A stretch of 64,000 nt of DNA from Allium sativum (lineage: Eukaryota; Streptophyta; Magnoliopsida; Asparagales; Amaryllidaceae), in the NCBI GenBank assembly GCA_030737875.1, contig CM060922.1, positions 752,691,603-752,755,602 on the forward strand. Reading direction: 5' to 3'. Each line of letters opens with the position of its first letter. The stretch's first letter is position 1. Positions 9,679 to 21,299 of this stretch are shown piece after piece. The position numbers and the translations under genes were made by a program. Below the pieces are notes generated by a model that was given only the letters and a program-made list of their open reading frames with translations, did no database searches and was not told where the DNA came from.

Positions 9679-10552
9679 ATAATATTTTAATTTTATTTTA
9701 TTCAATAATTACTTGTTTAACACCACGAACCCCAAATCAATCCCAATGACTGTCGCCTATAGCTAATTACCCCCATTCCGAACACAGTGGGATATGTATC
9801 GTAGGCCCATTCGACTGTTTCAGTCAGTTTTCATTCAATTTAAAATATATAACATTCAATATTCGATTTGAACGAACATTTCAATTTGCCAGGGCCATAA
9901 ACTGATTCGAAAAATTCCAGAAAAATAAATCTAGCTATGTTTTGACGATACGGTCCCAGCAAAACTAGTTTCATCGAATTCTGAGACCGTTTGCAAAAAT
10001 GCCCATTTTTGGTCGATCCAATTTAACTGTAATTGATCAAAACACGTTTTCCTTTGCCACGCTCACATACTAGCTTCAAAAATTATGAAATTTGAAACCT
10101 AGCAATAACTTCACATCCCGGATCCAAGAAAAATAGTTTTGTCGAATTCCGAGGTCGTATGCAAAATGGCCAATTTCACGGGCTATATAAATTCCATAGC
10201 GACCTTTTTGAAAATTCATTTGGCCATAACTTTTTCTTTCCGCTATGAAACTTCGATTTTTTAGATTCATTAGAAAGTTATTCACTAATAGATTTAAATA
10301 TTTTTGGTTTCACTCAAATCCGTTTTGTTTTGCACCCGGTACAGTCCGACAAAGTTTGAATTCAATTTTTGAAACTGCAGCGCCTTTTCAGGCCTTGTTT
10401 ATAATTAGAATTAATTATATTTGTTTTCAAACGTCGATTCAAACTCACTTTTCATTTCTATTATTTAAAATATTTATTTTAAATATTTAAAATCCATTAT
10501 TTTAGCCAATTTAAAATTTTTAAATTGGTTCAGATTTTTCTGGATCGTTACA

Positions 10553-11738
10553 ATCTCCCCCACTTAAAACTTTTCGTCCCCAAAAAGGAACAAAGTCGAA
10601 AGTGGTTTGATTAATCAACTCAACGTTCAATTTGACTTCCATTCTCCAACTTTTCAGTTTTTGAGAATTTTCAAATTCTTCAAAAATTTGGCTAACACCC
10701 GGAATTTTCGAAAAATTTCGCCATAACCTCCTTTGTATGGGGAGAGGTTTGGAAATTTATTGGGCTGTTTTAGGTACCCAATAAATCCTAATAAGCATAC
10801 ACATATTTATAGTGACATATTCTGGTGTTTACAGTGGAGCGTGTATAGATAATAACTCCGGAGAATAAATTCTCGTCACCCTGTCAAAGCCTGAGGGAGT
10901 GTGTATTTTAAATGCTCCAGAGGATAAATCCTCGTCACCTCGTCCCATGTGGGAAATAAATAGTCCATGTACCGTATCTAAGAACTAGAGAGACGTGATT
11001 ATATTCAACTCCAGACCCGTGTGGGGTTTTTATTAATCTGGCAATTTTATCGTTACAATTTAAATAGTCTATATCAGTCATCAGTTCAACCTGTAAAATA
11101 TAGCATCGCCATACAAGCCTCTCGCTCGTATGGTAAATCTTCCACCTCGTCACACAAGCTCCAAATGCTTATGTGGTATATGATGAAGTATGCCTATCTT
11201 CTGAAGTATGCCATGTAATGTAGTTCAAAATTAATTGTTACTATCCTATGGCGATATTTATTATTTCACACAGAACAACCAGCACTCTGCATCCAATGGC
11301 ATTCACAGGAGTTGATATAATAATATTTCGCATCCAACTCATTAAGGTTTACCTATTTGTCGGGCACGCAAATAAATTCTTTACTCAACAGCTATCCATT
11401 TACCTGTTCAAACATATATAATGCACATGTATATATATTTCTATCTATTTTCTAATCAGTTCAATGTGTGATTTAAATGAATAAATTCTACCATTATTCT
11501 CTTATTGATTAAATTAACTATTGTTTTAATAATTTTAATTAATCAAATCTACAATCACACAACACAAACAACAATCAAATTGTTTTTAACTTTTCAAAAT
11601 CATACAAATTAATTCATACACTCTTTTTAAATTAAGCAGACTATAGAATTAAAAATGCACATTCATGGAAAGAAAATAACAACAGAGTAGAGAACTAATT
11701 GGTAATGCAAAGTATGGTAAATGTACCTTGCACCGGAG
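10553..11738 (-). other. 3' untranslated region of element B, with polypurine tract and conserved motif
   Basis: It begins on the right after the gag-pol stop. Next to the LTR, the complement of 10553-10568 reads aagtgggggagat, a good polypurine tract. Just upstream is a decayed pol-end-like 'GDEKF' reading. A motif seen also in C, D and G is at 10711-10737 (ttcgccataacctcctttg). Around 10830-10945 a roughly 70-bp segment is repeated ('gtgtat...ctcc.gag.ataaattctcgtcacc'). At 11016-11029 is cccgtgtggggttt, shared with the LTRs of F and E. Confidence 0.7.
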
Positions 11739-12158
11739 TCAATCAGAGATATCCACTCGGCATCTAGGATAAGCTTTCTGAATGCTCTCCTCAGTTTCCC
11801 AAGTACAATCTCGTGGATCTCCACTCCATTGCACTTTGACTAAGTGAACCTTCTTGTTCCTCGGCTCTTTGGTCTCTTTGCCGATGATCTTTAGCGGCTC
11901 TCTTCTCACAGCCAATTCAAGGGTAATTTCAATGTCCTGTTGAGCTGCTTCTTCCACGATCAAGTCTGGATCATGAACGTGCTTTCGAAGTTGAGATATA
12001 TGAAATACATCATGCACTCCAGGCAACCAATCAGGCAGTTTAACCCTATAAGCGAGAGTTCCGATCCGTTCCAGAATAGGAAACGAACCAATGAATTTAG
12101 GCGCCAACTTTCCAGTTTTACCGAACCGGATAACTCCTCTCATCGGCGATACTTTCAA
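11739..12158 (-). pseudogene. Element B: integrase C-terminus and chromodomain
   Basis: This is the continuation of the same frame after the TAG at 12219; 21 codons bridge to the position given. 'KLAPKFIGSFPILERIG..AYRVKLP' is the GPY/F-type integrase tail. 'VHDVFHISQLRKHV' is the standard linker. The last 60 residues, with 'VKVQWSGDPRDCTWETEESIQKAYP', form a chromodomain of the plant chromovirus type, which in this family targets integration to heterochromatin. The first aromatic-cage strand is weakly conserved, as is common in the plant type. Confidence 0.9.
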
Positions 12159-12218
12159 ATATACATAGTCGCCAACAGCAAATGATATATCTCTTCTTCT
12201 CTTGTCGGCATAGCTCTT

Positions 12219-14189
12219 CTATCGGCTTTGAGCGGCGAGTATTCGTTTCTTAATGAAGTTGACTTTGTCGGCAGCTTCACAGACCATATCAGGCCCCAAT
12301 ACAAGTCTATTACCGTGTTCAACCCAACAAGCAGGGGATCGGCACGGTCTACCATACAATGCTTCGAATGGCGACATTGTCAGGCTCACCTGGTAGCTGT
12401 TATTATATGAGAATTCAGCCAAATGCAGATGGTCTTCCCATGATCCACCAAAATCTAGAACACAAGCCCTTAATAGATCTTCTAAAATACGATTCATCCT
12501 CTCAGTTTGACCATCTGTCTGAGGATGATAGGCGGTGCTTAGATTCAGCTTTGTTCCCAGTTCTACTTGAAATGCCTCCCAGAATTTACTAGTAAATATT
12601 GTATCTCTATCACTGACTATACTGAGCGGCACTCCATGTAGTCTAACTATTTCCTTGAAATATATTTGCGCCAGACTCTGAGCAGTTCTGTTTGATCTGA
12701 CAGGTATGAAATGGGCGGTCTTCGTGAAACGATCTACGATCACCCAAATACTGTCATTTCCTTTTCTGGTTCTGGGCAAACCATCTATGAAGTCCATGGA
12801 AATATGTTCCCACTTCCAACCAGGAACGTCTAGCGGTTGCAATAATCCAGCAAGTTTTTGTTGGTCGCTTTTGACTAGCTGGCAAGTAGGGCATCGGCTA
12901 ACATATAAAGAAATGTCCCTCTTCATCGACTTCCACCAGAAAGTGCGTTTGATGTCATTATACATTTTGCTTACTCCCGGATGGATACTAAGTTTTGACT
13001 TGTGGCATTCATCTAGTAATTCCTTTCGAAGCTCAGGAATGTTAGGGACACAGATTCGACCTTTGAGCCTTAGAATCCCATCATTATCAACTTGAAAACT
13101 CGAGGGTTCGCCTTGTTGAATTATCTCTCTGATCTTCTGAATGAAGTGATCATCCTTCTGAAGAGCATATATTTTATCTATTAGTGAAGTCGTGATAGTA
13201 AAACTGGCGATCATTTCATTCTTTCGGCTCAACGCATCGGCCACGACATTGGCTTTCCCTGGAGTGTATATAATCTCAAAGTCATATGCTGCAAGAAACT
13301 CCAGCCAACGTTGCTGCCTTAGATTCAAGTCCTTCAGGGTGAACAGATACTTTAACGACTGGTGATCTATAAACAGTTCAAATCTCTCACCCAAAAGATA
13401 GTGTCTCCAGATTTTCAAGGCGAATACTATAGCCAATAACTCAAGATCATGAGTTACGTAGTTTTTCTCATGTGGCTTCAGCTGACGGCTGGCATAAGCA
13501 ATCACTTGACCTCTTTGCATTAACACTGCGCCAAGGCCTTCTCTAGAAGCATCAGTCCAGACTTTTAAATCCTGATTGCCGTCTATTATGGTTAACACTG
13601 GAGCAGTCGTTAATCTTAACTTTAGCTCTTCAAAAGCCTCCTCACTTTCTGGAGTCCATTTGAATTTTGAGTGCTTCTTTGTAAGCTTCGTTAAGTGAAC
13701 AGATATCTTCGAAAAGTTTTTAACGAACTTCCGGTAATAACTAGCCAATCCGAGGAAACTGCAGACTTCTATAGGAGTACTGGGCTGTTTCCAATTCTGA
13801 ATAGCTGTGATTTTACTTGGATCCACAGCAATTCCTTCTTTTGATACGACATAGCCCAGAAATTTTACTTCCTCTTGCCAGAATATACATTTGGACAGTT
13901 TGGCTTTTAATACATTCCTTCTGAGGATTTCCCGAACCTGTTCCAAATGCTTTTCATGTTCGGCCATTGATTTAGAGAAGATTAGAATATCGTCAATGAA
14001 AACCAGAACAAATTTATTCAAAACTCCTCTGAACACTCTATTCATCAGATCGACGAAGTAAGCTGGAGCGTTACATAAGTCGAACGGCATTACTAACCAC
14101 TCGTAGAATAAGTCGGGACCTCTGAATGCTGTCATTGGAACACACTCTTCGGCAATTCGAAGTTGATGGAAACCTGTAGCTAGGTCCAT
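12219..14189 (-). pseudogene. Element B: RT, RNase H and integrase
   Basis: It continues the frame three codons after two closely spaced stops. RT: 'GFHQLRI', '[11 protein letters not shown]' and the catalytic [14 protein letters not shown]. RNase H: '[16 protein letters not shown]', '[10 protein letters not shown]', 'DHQSLKYL' and 'NVVADALSR', which retain the usual D-E-D-D pattern. Integrase: the H...H...CPTC zinc finger, then catalytic D in 'SMDFIDGLP', D in 'IVSDRD' and E in 'DGQTERMNR'. One unusual residue is Asp in 'MPFDLCNAP', where plant RTs normally have Gly (MPFGL). The segment ends at a TAG within the integrase C-terminal region. Confidence 0.93.
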
Positions 14190-14201
14190 TCATGAAAATA
14201 C

Positions 14202-15860
14202 TTATGCGCCATTTAATCGATCCAACAAGTCATCAATCCGCGACAATGGATATTTGTTCTTTATGGTCTGCTTGTTCAAATCACGATAATCCACACATAG
14301 CCGTAGAGTACCGTCAGATTTTGGGACAAATACCACTGTTGCTCCCCAATCAGAGAAACTAGACCTGATCAGACCCTTCCATACTAGCTTCCGTGTTTGA
14401 TTGTCTAATTCCTCTTTCTCTTTCAAGGACATTCTTCGAATAGCGTGAACTATCGGCCTTGCATTCGGAATTAAAGCAATCTTGAAATCTATTTCTCTCT
14501 GCGCAGGTAAGCGAACAACTTCTTCGAACACATCCGCATAGTTCTTGACGACAGGAATATCTTTCACTAGGTCGGGAATATTCTCTGTGATTTCGGGGAT
14601 ATTTTCTATTTGGGCTGGAGAAACATCGAGAGCTACCCAGAAGTCTTTTCTATTAGCATTATGACCTTCACAGGGAATGGTTATATAATCACCTGATTTT
14701 ATCTTCGCCTTTACGACTCTGTCGGCGCATTTAACTTCAGCTTCATATTTGGTCAACCAGTCTAACCCCAAGATAAGATCAAACTCTTTAAAATTCATGA
14801 TGACCGCGATGGTAAGAAACCGATAACGAGAAAAAGAAACCAGCACTCCACAAACCCAACTAAGATCAATGGAACCCCCAACCGGATTCTGGACAGTCAT
14901 TGGTTTTTTGAGCTTCTTCAAATTCAAATCCAGCTTCTTAGCTGCATTCTTTGCAACAAAGCTTCGCGACGCGCCGGTGTCAAACGGTACTTTAACTGGA
15001 ATATCTTTGACAGTAAGCGTGCCTTCTAATACATCTGGCCTTTCCTGAGTAGCTGAGGGTGCTGAAGTTTCTGCCACTTCATTCACTTGTACCATCCCAG
15101 GCTTCTTTAAGAGCCAGCAATCCTTTGCAAGATGTCCAATCTGATGGCATTTACTGCAACCCCTTTTCTCTTGAAAATTCTCCTTGGATTTAGATCCACT
15201 CTTTATTCGTTTCTTGAGAGATCGGCAACTTATCGAGAGATGTCCTTGCCTATTGCAATTAGAGCATACAGTTGTTGCTACTGGCCCCTTCTCAGATTTA
15301 GCCCTTATTCTCTTGACACTGGGCTTCTTACTGACCTCAGAACGATCAGTTTCAGACTTATTTTTTATACTAGTACTGACCTCTTCTTCGTAAGGCAGTA
15401 TACCTTTCTTGTCGAGATCTTCATACTGGTAAGCCATGTATATCATTTCAGAAAAGGGGAGCTTCACGTTCCTCATTACACTGTTCTGATATTTTCTTTG
15501 CAGGCCATGAATAAATCTCAGATTCTTCCTCTTTGGATCTTGAATCAGATGAGGAGCAAAGTGAGAAAGTTCGTTGAATTTCTTATGATATTCTGGGATG
15601 GTCATATCACCTTGTATCAAATAAGAAAATTCATCACATAATCGCTTGGTTGCTTCGGGAGGAGTAAATCTTTCTAAGAAAATCACTTTGAATCTGTCCC
15701 AGGTGATATCACCTTCTGGATTATCTTTAATAACTGAATCCCACCAAAACAAAGCTTCTTCTTTGAGTGCCCAAGACGCCAGTAATCTTTTCTGATCGTC
15801 TCTTAGCTTTAAACCCTCAAAGATTTTCTCTGCAGAACGAATCCAAGCTTGTGTTTCCAT
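14202..15860 (-). pseudogene. Element B: gag, protease and start of RT
   Basis: The open segment begins [17 protein letters not shown], the usual start of the retrotrans_gag domain in chromoviruses (W at the 'ALFWWDS' motif, residues 36-42; 'FLERFTP' at 61-67). Zinc knuckles [14 protein letters not shown] (199-212) and [14 protein letters not shown] (235-248) would bind RNA. Protease active site DTGASRSF is at 294-301, with the later 'LILGLDWL' strand typical of this fold. RT starts near residue 430; '[11 protein letters not shown]' and '[10 protein letters not shown]' are the first RT motifs. The segment ends in the middle of RT at a TAA. Thirty-five further gag codons lie upstream of a TGA at 15900. 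Confidence 0.93.
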
Positions 15861-16243
15861 AATGGACTCTTTGCCTAAGAATGGCGATCCACCCAGATGT
15901 CAAAATCTCTTGAATAGAACTTCTATATCTGATTCTGGCTGCGGGAGCACAACTGGCTCAATAGCTGGTCGAGCCATACGATTATTTCTTCTGTTCCTGT
16001 CACTCATTTTCTAGCACGTCTGCAATTAGCAGACAAAGTGTCAGGTCAACAGAAAAGATATTTCAAAATATAGAGACAAATACTTCAATGTAAATGTGTC
16101 TACTGGGGTGTATTTCATTCTGCTTTACTTATACTAGGACATTACTGATCCTATCTGTATAGAGTTACCCGACCTAGAACACTACTGGTTCTATTTCTGA
16201 CGAGTTCGTTAATATGTTATATTCCAGAACTAAGTTTAACCAA

Positions 16244-16255
16244 AGCTCTGATACC
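16244..16255 (-). other. Primer-binding site of element B (initiator tRNA-Met)
   Basis: The minus strand reads TGGTATCAGAGC, complementary to the 3' end of plant initiator tRNA-Met. It lies about three bases from the end of the 5' LTR at 16259, the normal priming position. The 5' leader runs from here to the gag ATG at 16007. Confidence 0.93.
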
Positions 16256-16258
16256 AAA

Positions 16259-19200
16259 TGAGACGACCCCAAACCCCGTACTGACGGTGGTAAGGGTAAT
16301 CCTTGGAATATAACACAGAAACAGATAATAGCAGAACAGAATTAAATAAATACGCTAGATAATGCACAATAGAATATACTGGATAAGAGTAATCATCAGA
16401 GTTACACAGTATACAGGATCATACTTAGTACAAATACAGTTCAGATATACATAAATGTCTACAGCGGAAAACAAACATAATGTACAATAGGAGCTGAACA
16501 GCATAAAAAGAGATAAATGATAGATTCCATCTTCAGCTCCAGCTATCCAGAAAGAACCAGCTAAACATGAGTACAAGGCTGCCCGTGTAGAAAAAGGGGC
16601 ACCCGAGTTTGAAAGTGAAACAAACTACGAGTCAGTCATGGGACTGGTATGAGAAATCTACTCAACCCATTTAAAATATGGTTAATCACAGGACCACGCC
16701 ACTTTCATGGAACGGGTTTACTCCATTGGATTACCAGTGCTTTAAAACAAATCATTCTTTTAAACATCGCAATGCTTTTTATAAAAATGAAACCATTATA
16801 AGACTCGGTTCCCATCACACAATGCAACGCAAACCGGAGGATAGAGTTTTACCTTATAATAGCCAAAATATGATTGATACGAATAAAACAAAAGCATTTA
16901 ATATTATTACTAGTGTTTATATGTTTCAAAAACAATTTCAATCATAACTATCAACCGAGGTGGATTATTATGCCTGAACAATACGTTTCCCCGCCCTTTG
17001 GGGGCGTTAATGAGCCAACGAATGACTCCATCGAACCCGGATCGTCCAATCTAACCAAGGCGCCTCGCAACAGTAACAACCACATAAGTCAAACTCGTCA
17101 GGGCGTGTAAAACCATTGATGCCACTTCTAACTAGAAAGAAACGCATGCCCTCCCTGAGGTCCTTCTCCCGTTTCTGGTTCATACCGGGGTGTGAGGCTC
17201 GCGATTTCACGTTCTACACAAAGCTATGCCACACAGGTGGTGCTTTGATCATCACCACAAGACTTTGCTTTTCAACAGAAGCCCTGATCACTGCATCTTA
17301 GCATGCCACACAGGCAATTCACACCGTGCAACTGATGGCTATCAATTACACAGAATAAATTCCAATGTCAGACACATTGTCCATTTGCAAGTCCGTTCTG
17401 GGTCTGAACGAAGCCGAAGGCACTATATACCTCGCAAACCCATCGATCACCATGTACGTCTGGACGATCACCACTCATTATCCATATTTCGGGATGCCTC
17501 CCAATCAGGACCTCGGTTACCATCCAAACGAGGTGAAGATCTCCAGTCTTCGACCACCGTCTTCATCTTCGATTTCTTATCGTTAATACAGTTATTCAGA
17601 ATGAGATAAACCCGATCTTTCTGAGCAACTCGCATATATAATAAACAAGTGCAACACTAACATACATACGCATCATTTTAGTTCATTAGTCACTAACCGT
17701 CAATCAGTAAGAGAACGATTTCCCAAATATTAACCCCGAAGGCCGAAACCAACATCAGATCAATACCCAAGAAACCATTCGACTTAGCCAACCTTCAGTT
17801 AGTTTCTAAATTTCTCATCCATATCGTTTATAATATTTTATAACTATTTATCGCTATTTTTATTTATTTTAAATAGCCAATTTATTCAAAACGACGCTTC
17901 GGGCCATAACGGGGTCGTGGCGCTGTTTTTCTTCAGATTTGATTTACACATATTTGAAAATCTAACCGTTGGATCTTCACAAAATTTACATCATTAGAAA
18001 GATCTTTTCAAAATGAATCCAACGGTTCCAGTTTCGGGAAAATCCGACGGTCGGATCTCCCGGTATAATCGTTTGAAGTTTCAATTTCAAAATACGAACT
18101 GCAGCGTCGTTATTCGATTAAATATAATTATATATATATGTATATATAATCGATTCTGGCGCTGTTTTTCTTCAGATTAGAATTAAACATTCCAGAAAAA
18201 CCAGCCGTTGGATTTTTACAAAGTTGGTGCCGTTGGAAAGATATTTCCAAAGCGAACCCAACGGTTGCGATTTCAGGAAAATCCGATGGTCGGATCTCTC
18301 GATATAATCGTTTGAAATCACGGTTTCAAAATACGAACTGCGACATCGTTATTCGATATATTTCGATTCTATTTATATATATATATATATCGATTCTTTG
18401 ATTTCAAAACTATATTCTTTTCATACATTTGATAAAAATGACATTTTTATCTAACTGTCTTCTATTTCAACACTTCACTATATTTAACAATTCATGTATA
18501 TAATAAAAATGTGATTTTTATTGTAAAACAATTCATTTCAAAACACTATTATTTTATATAGTTCATATAGGTAATAAAAATAGGATTTTTATTATAAAAC
18601 AATTTCTTTCAAAACGAGATTATTTTATATAGTTCATATAGATGATAAAAATGTGATTTTTATTATAAAACAATTTATTTCAAAATATGAATACCATTCA
18701 ACACATGAATTTCAATTCAACGAATGAATATCGATTCAACACATGAAGGTTTTCTATAGCTTATATATATAGATAAAAATGTGATTTTTATATTTAAAAC
18801 ACGAACACCATTCAACACATGAATTTCAATTCAACGAATGAATATCGATTCAACACATGAAGGTTTTCTATAGTTTATATATATAGATAAAAATGTGATT
18901 TTTATATTTAAAACACGAACACCATTCAACACATGAATTTCAATTCAACGAATGAATATCGATTCAACACATGAAGGTTTTCTATACAACGAATAAATAT
19001 AGTTTCAACAAATGAAAATAATTCAAACACATGAATATTATTCGAAATTTCGGCAGCATAACGGCAGGGTAGTTAAAACCTGGACCGTCCCTAGTACGGC
19101 TCTTCGCTCTACCTTAAAACCTCGCGGTTTTTGACAATGGGGAATCATGCATCTAGTTCGCACGAAGGCGGCATGTATATATTTTTCATTTCCACAAACT

Positions 19201-21294
19201 AATCCTATGTGGTTTCAACCAAATATTTCTTAACTACAAATGGGTATTTTTCAGCCACAATCAATCAATATCAACCACAAACAATTCCAATCAACCATTC
19301 GCTATCAATCAATTTTCACACCAATCACAACCAATAAATATCGTCCATGGTTTGTGGACGAGGGGCGTATATATATATATATAGCAATTCACTTCTATTT
19401 CAACACATAAATTAAATTTTACAACGCATATATAACCTATACATCGAACGTACAACTTATACAATGCTTATACATGAGGTGTACAACGCTTATATAACCC
19501 ATACATCGACTATATAATTTATACATCGTCGTTTTCCATATCGTTTATAAATTAGAAATCTCACTTTTCACATTTCGTATATATATACAATTCACAGACA
19601 CAACACAATCAAATAAATCGTCCATGGTCTGTGGACGTATGTGAACAGTTCAGATATGCAGTTATAATATAAATAACTATACAAGAAAATTTATAGTGAG
19701 AGAATTCTCATAGTGGGATCCACTCCGTCAGTTTTATCTGAATTTCCGCTCTGTTTCGATTTTTCTTGAAATTCTGATCTGCTCGATTTCAGTTTTGGTC
19801 AGTCCCATAATGTAGAGTTCTTCAACACGATTCCAACGCAATGAACGACAGTCAATTCTGAAGTCATTTGAATAAGATACGGGTATTTGAAATTATAATT
19901 ACATTAATAATTCCACTTAATTACTTAATTAAGAAAGTTAATTACATCTCCTAATCAAAATTAGGGCCGCTGCTTCCATCTTCTATCTCGTTCCATCTCA
20001 AAACACACCGAACCGACTGCCGACTTCCTGAAACCACTACCGCCCGCCTCTTGGAGCCGCTGACCAACGATCCACCGCTGCCCCTCGAACCGCCTTCGAG
20101 TGCTCTCCTCGTCACCAGCCATGGCGGTCAACTCGACGTGCCCCCCTCCTCGATTAATGAGCCCAACCGAAAGCCCTTTGAGGTGCCAATTCTCCCAGCA
20201 CACAACGCTAAAACCGATCATATTCATAAGGGAGATAGATCTCACTCTGCTGATGATTTTTTGCTTTTGATTCCTTCTTTTAATTCGTTTTAATTTGCGG
20301 GCGAGTTGGGGATTTTGTTTGGAAGAAATCAGCCATTAATCCCTTTGGAGGCGGCTTCAGTTGTTTGACCGCGTTTTGGAGAATGCGTAGGGTTTTGACT
20401 CCCTTTGACTAGGATATATAATAATATTTTATTTTTACTTTATTCAATAATTACTTGTTTAACACCGCGAACCCCAAATCAAACCCAATGACTATCGCCC
20501 CTAGCTAATTACCTCAATTCTGAACACAGTGGGATATGTATCGTAGGCCCATTCGATTGTTTCAGTCAGTTTTCATTCAATTTAAAATATATAACATTCA
20601 ATATTCGATTTGAACATACATTTCAATTTGCCAGGGCCACAAACTGATTCGAAAAATTCCAGAAAAATAAATCTAGCTATGTTTTGACGATACGGTCCCA
20701 ACAAAACTAGTTTCGTCGAATTCTGAGACCGTTTGCAAAAATGCCCATTTTTGGTCGATCCAATTTAACTATAATTGATCAAAACACGTTTTCCTTTGCC
20801 ACGCTCACATACTAGATTCAAAAATTATGAAATTTGAAACCTAGCAATAACTTCACATCCCAGATCCAACAAAAGTGATTTCGTCGAATTCCGAGGTCGT
20901 ATGCAAAATGGCCAATTTCACGGGCTATATAAATTCCATAGCGACCTTTCTGAAAATTCATTTGGCCATAACTTTTGCTTTCCGCTATGAAACTTCGATT
21001 TTTCAGATTCGTTAGAAAGGTATTCACTAACAGATTTAAATATTTTTGGTTTCACTCAAATCCGTTTTGTTTTGCACCCGATACAGTCCGACAAAGTTTG
21101 AATTCAATTTTTGAAACTGCAGCGCCTTTTCAGGCCTTTTTTATAATTAGAATTAATTATATTCGTTTTCAAACGTCGATTCAAACTCACTTTTCATTGC
21201 TATTATTTAAAATATTTATTTTAAATATTTAAAATCCATTATTTTAGCCAATTTAAAAAATTTAAATTGGTTCAGATTTTTCTGGGTCGTTACA
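16259..21294 (-). mobile_element. 5' LTR of element B (5,036 bp)
   Basis: It is colinear with 5315-10552 apart from a 192-bp deletion near 16950 and a shorter TA run. It carries the same modules: stem-loops 16633-16646 and 17394-17410, duplicated module 17920-18375, 114-bp repeats 18680-18995, leader 19961-20270, TATA 20413-20420, and U3 motifs 20692-20732 and 20858-20903. It would drive transcription leftwards into gag-pol. Confidence 0.93.
20413..20420 (-). promoter_or_regulatory. Probable TATA box of B's 5' LTR
   Basis: TATATATC on the minus strand, followed by the GC-rich leader. Transcripts starting about 30 bp downstream would carry about 4.1 kb of R-U5 before gag. Confidence 0.5.
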
Positions 21295-21299
21295 CTCCC
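21295..21299. repeat. Right target duplication of element B (ctccc)
   Basis: Partner of gtccc at 5310-5314. Removing B plus one copy restores the gag frame of element A across the site. Confidence 0.6.

Larger units (their letters stand above)
5315..10552 (-). mobile_element. 3' LTR of element B (5,238 bp)
   Basis: Plus-strand ends are tgagacgacc... and ...ggatcgttaca; on the element strand it runs TGTAACGATCC to GGTCGTCTCA. It is colinear with 16259-21294. Contents from the element's 5' end (right): two copies of the U3 motif, TATA box near 9671, GC-rich leader (9250-9480), TA microsatellite, 114-bp repeats, a duplicated 240-bp module, the conserved stem-loops (6632-6648, 5689-5702) and the ttttccgctg motif near 5518. 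Confidence 0.93.
11739..16007 (-). pseudogene. gag-pol polyprotein of element B, four in-frame stops
   Basis: A single reading frame of about 1,422 codons runs from ATG at 16007 to the stop at 11739-11741 with no frameshift. It is broken by stops at 15900-15902 (TGA), 14202-14204 (TAA), 14190-14192 (TGA) and 12219-12221 (TAG). Expected family residues at these sites include Arg after FKRF and Gln after AQSR, both one C-to-T step from the stop seen. Domain order: gag (codons about 50-200), two CX2CX4HX4C zinc knuckles, aspartic protease with DTGA, RT with FIDD, RNase H, integrase with zinc finger and DDE, GPY/F-like module, C-terminal chromodomain. The ATG at 16007 is chosen because it opens the frame shortly after the primer site (250-bp leader). 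The copy cannot make full polyprotein, but the reading is nearly undamaged. Confidence 0.93.
5315..21294 (-). mobile_element. Element B: full-length chromodomain Ty3/gypsy retrotransposon with about 5-kb LTRs
   Basis: The element comprises LTRs 5315-10552 and 16259-21294, a polypurine tract after 10552, a tRNA-Met primer site at 16244-16255, and gag-pol on the minus strand (16007 to 11739). It was inserted into the gag of element A. The order gag, protease, RT, RNase H, integrase, chromodomain identifies a chromovirus. Long LTRs and a chromodomain suggest the Tekay clade, but this is inference. By eye about 8 differences were counted in the first 280 bp of the two LTRs, so it is young compared with A and D. 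At about 16 kb, two thirds is LTR. Confidence 0.92.
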
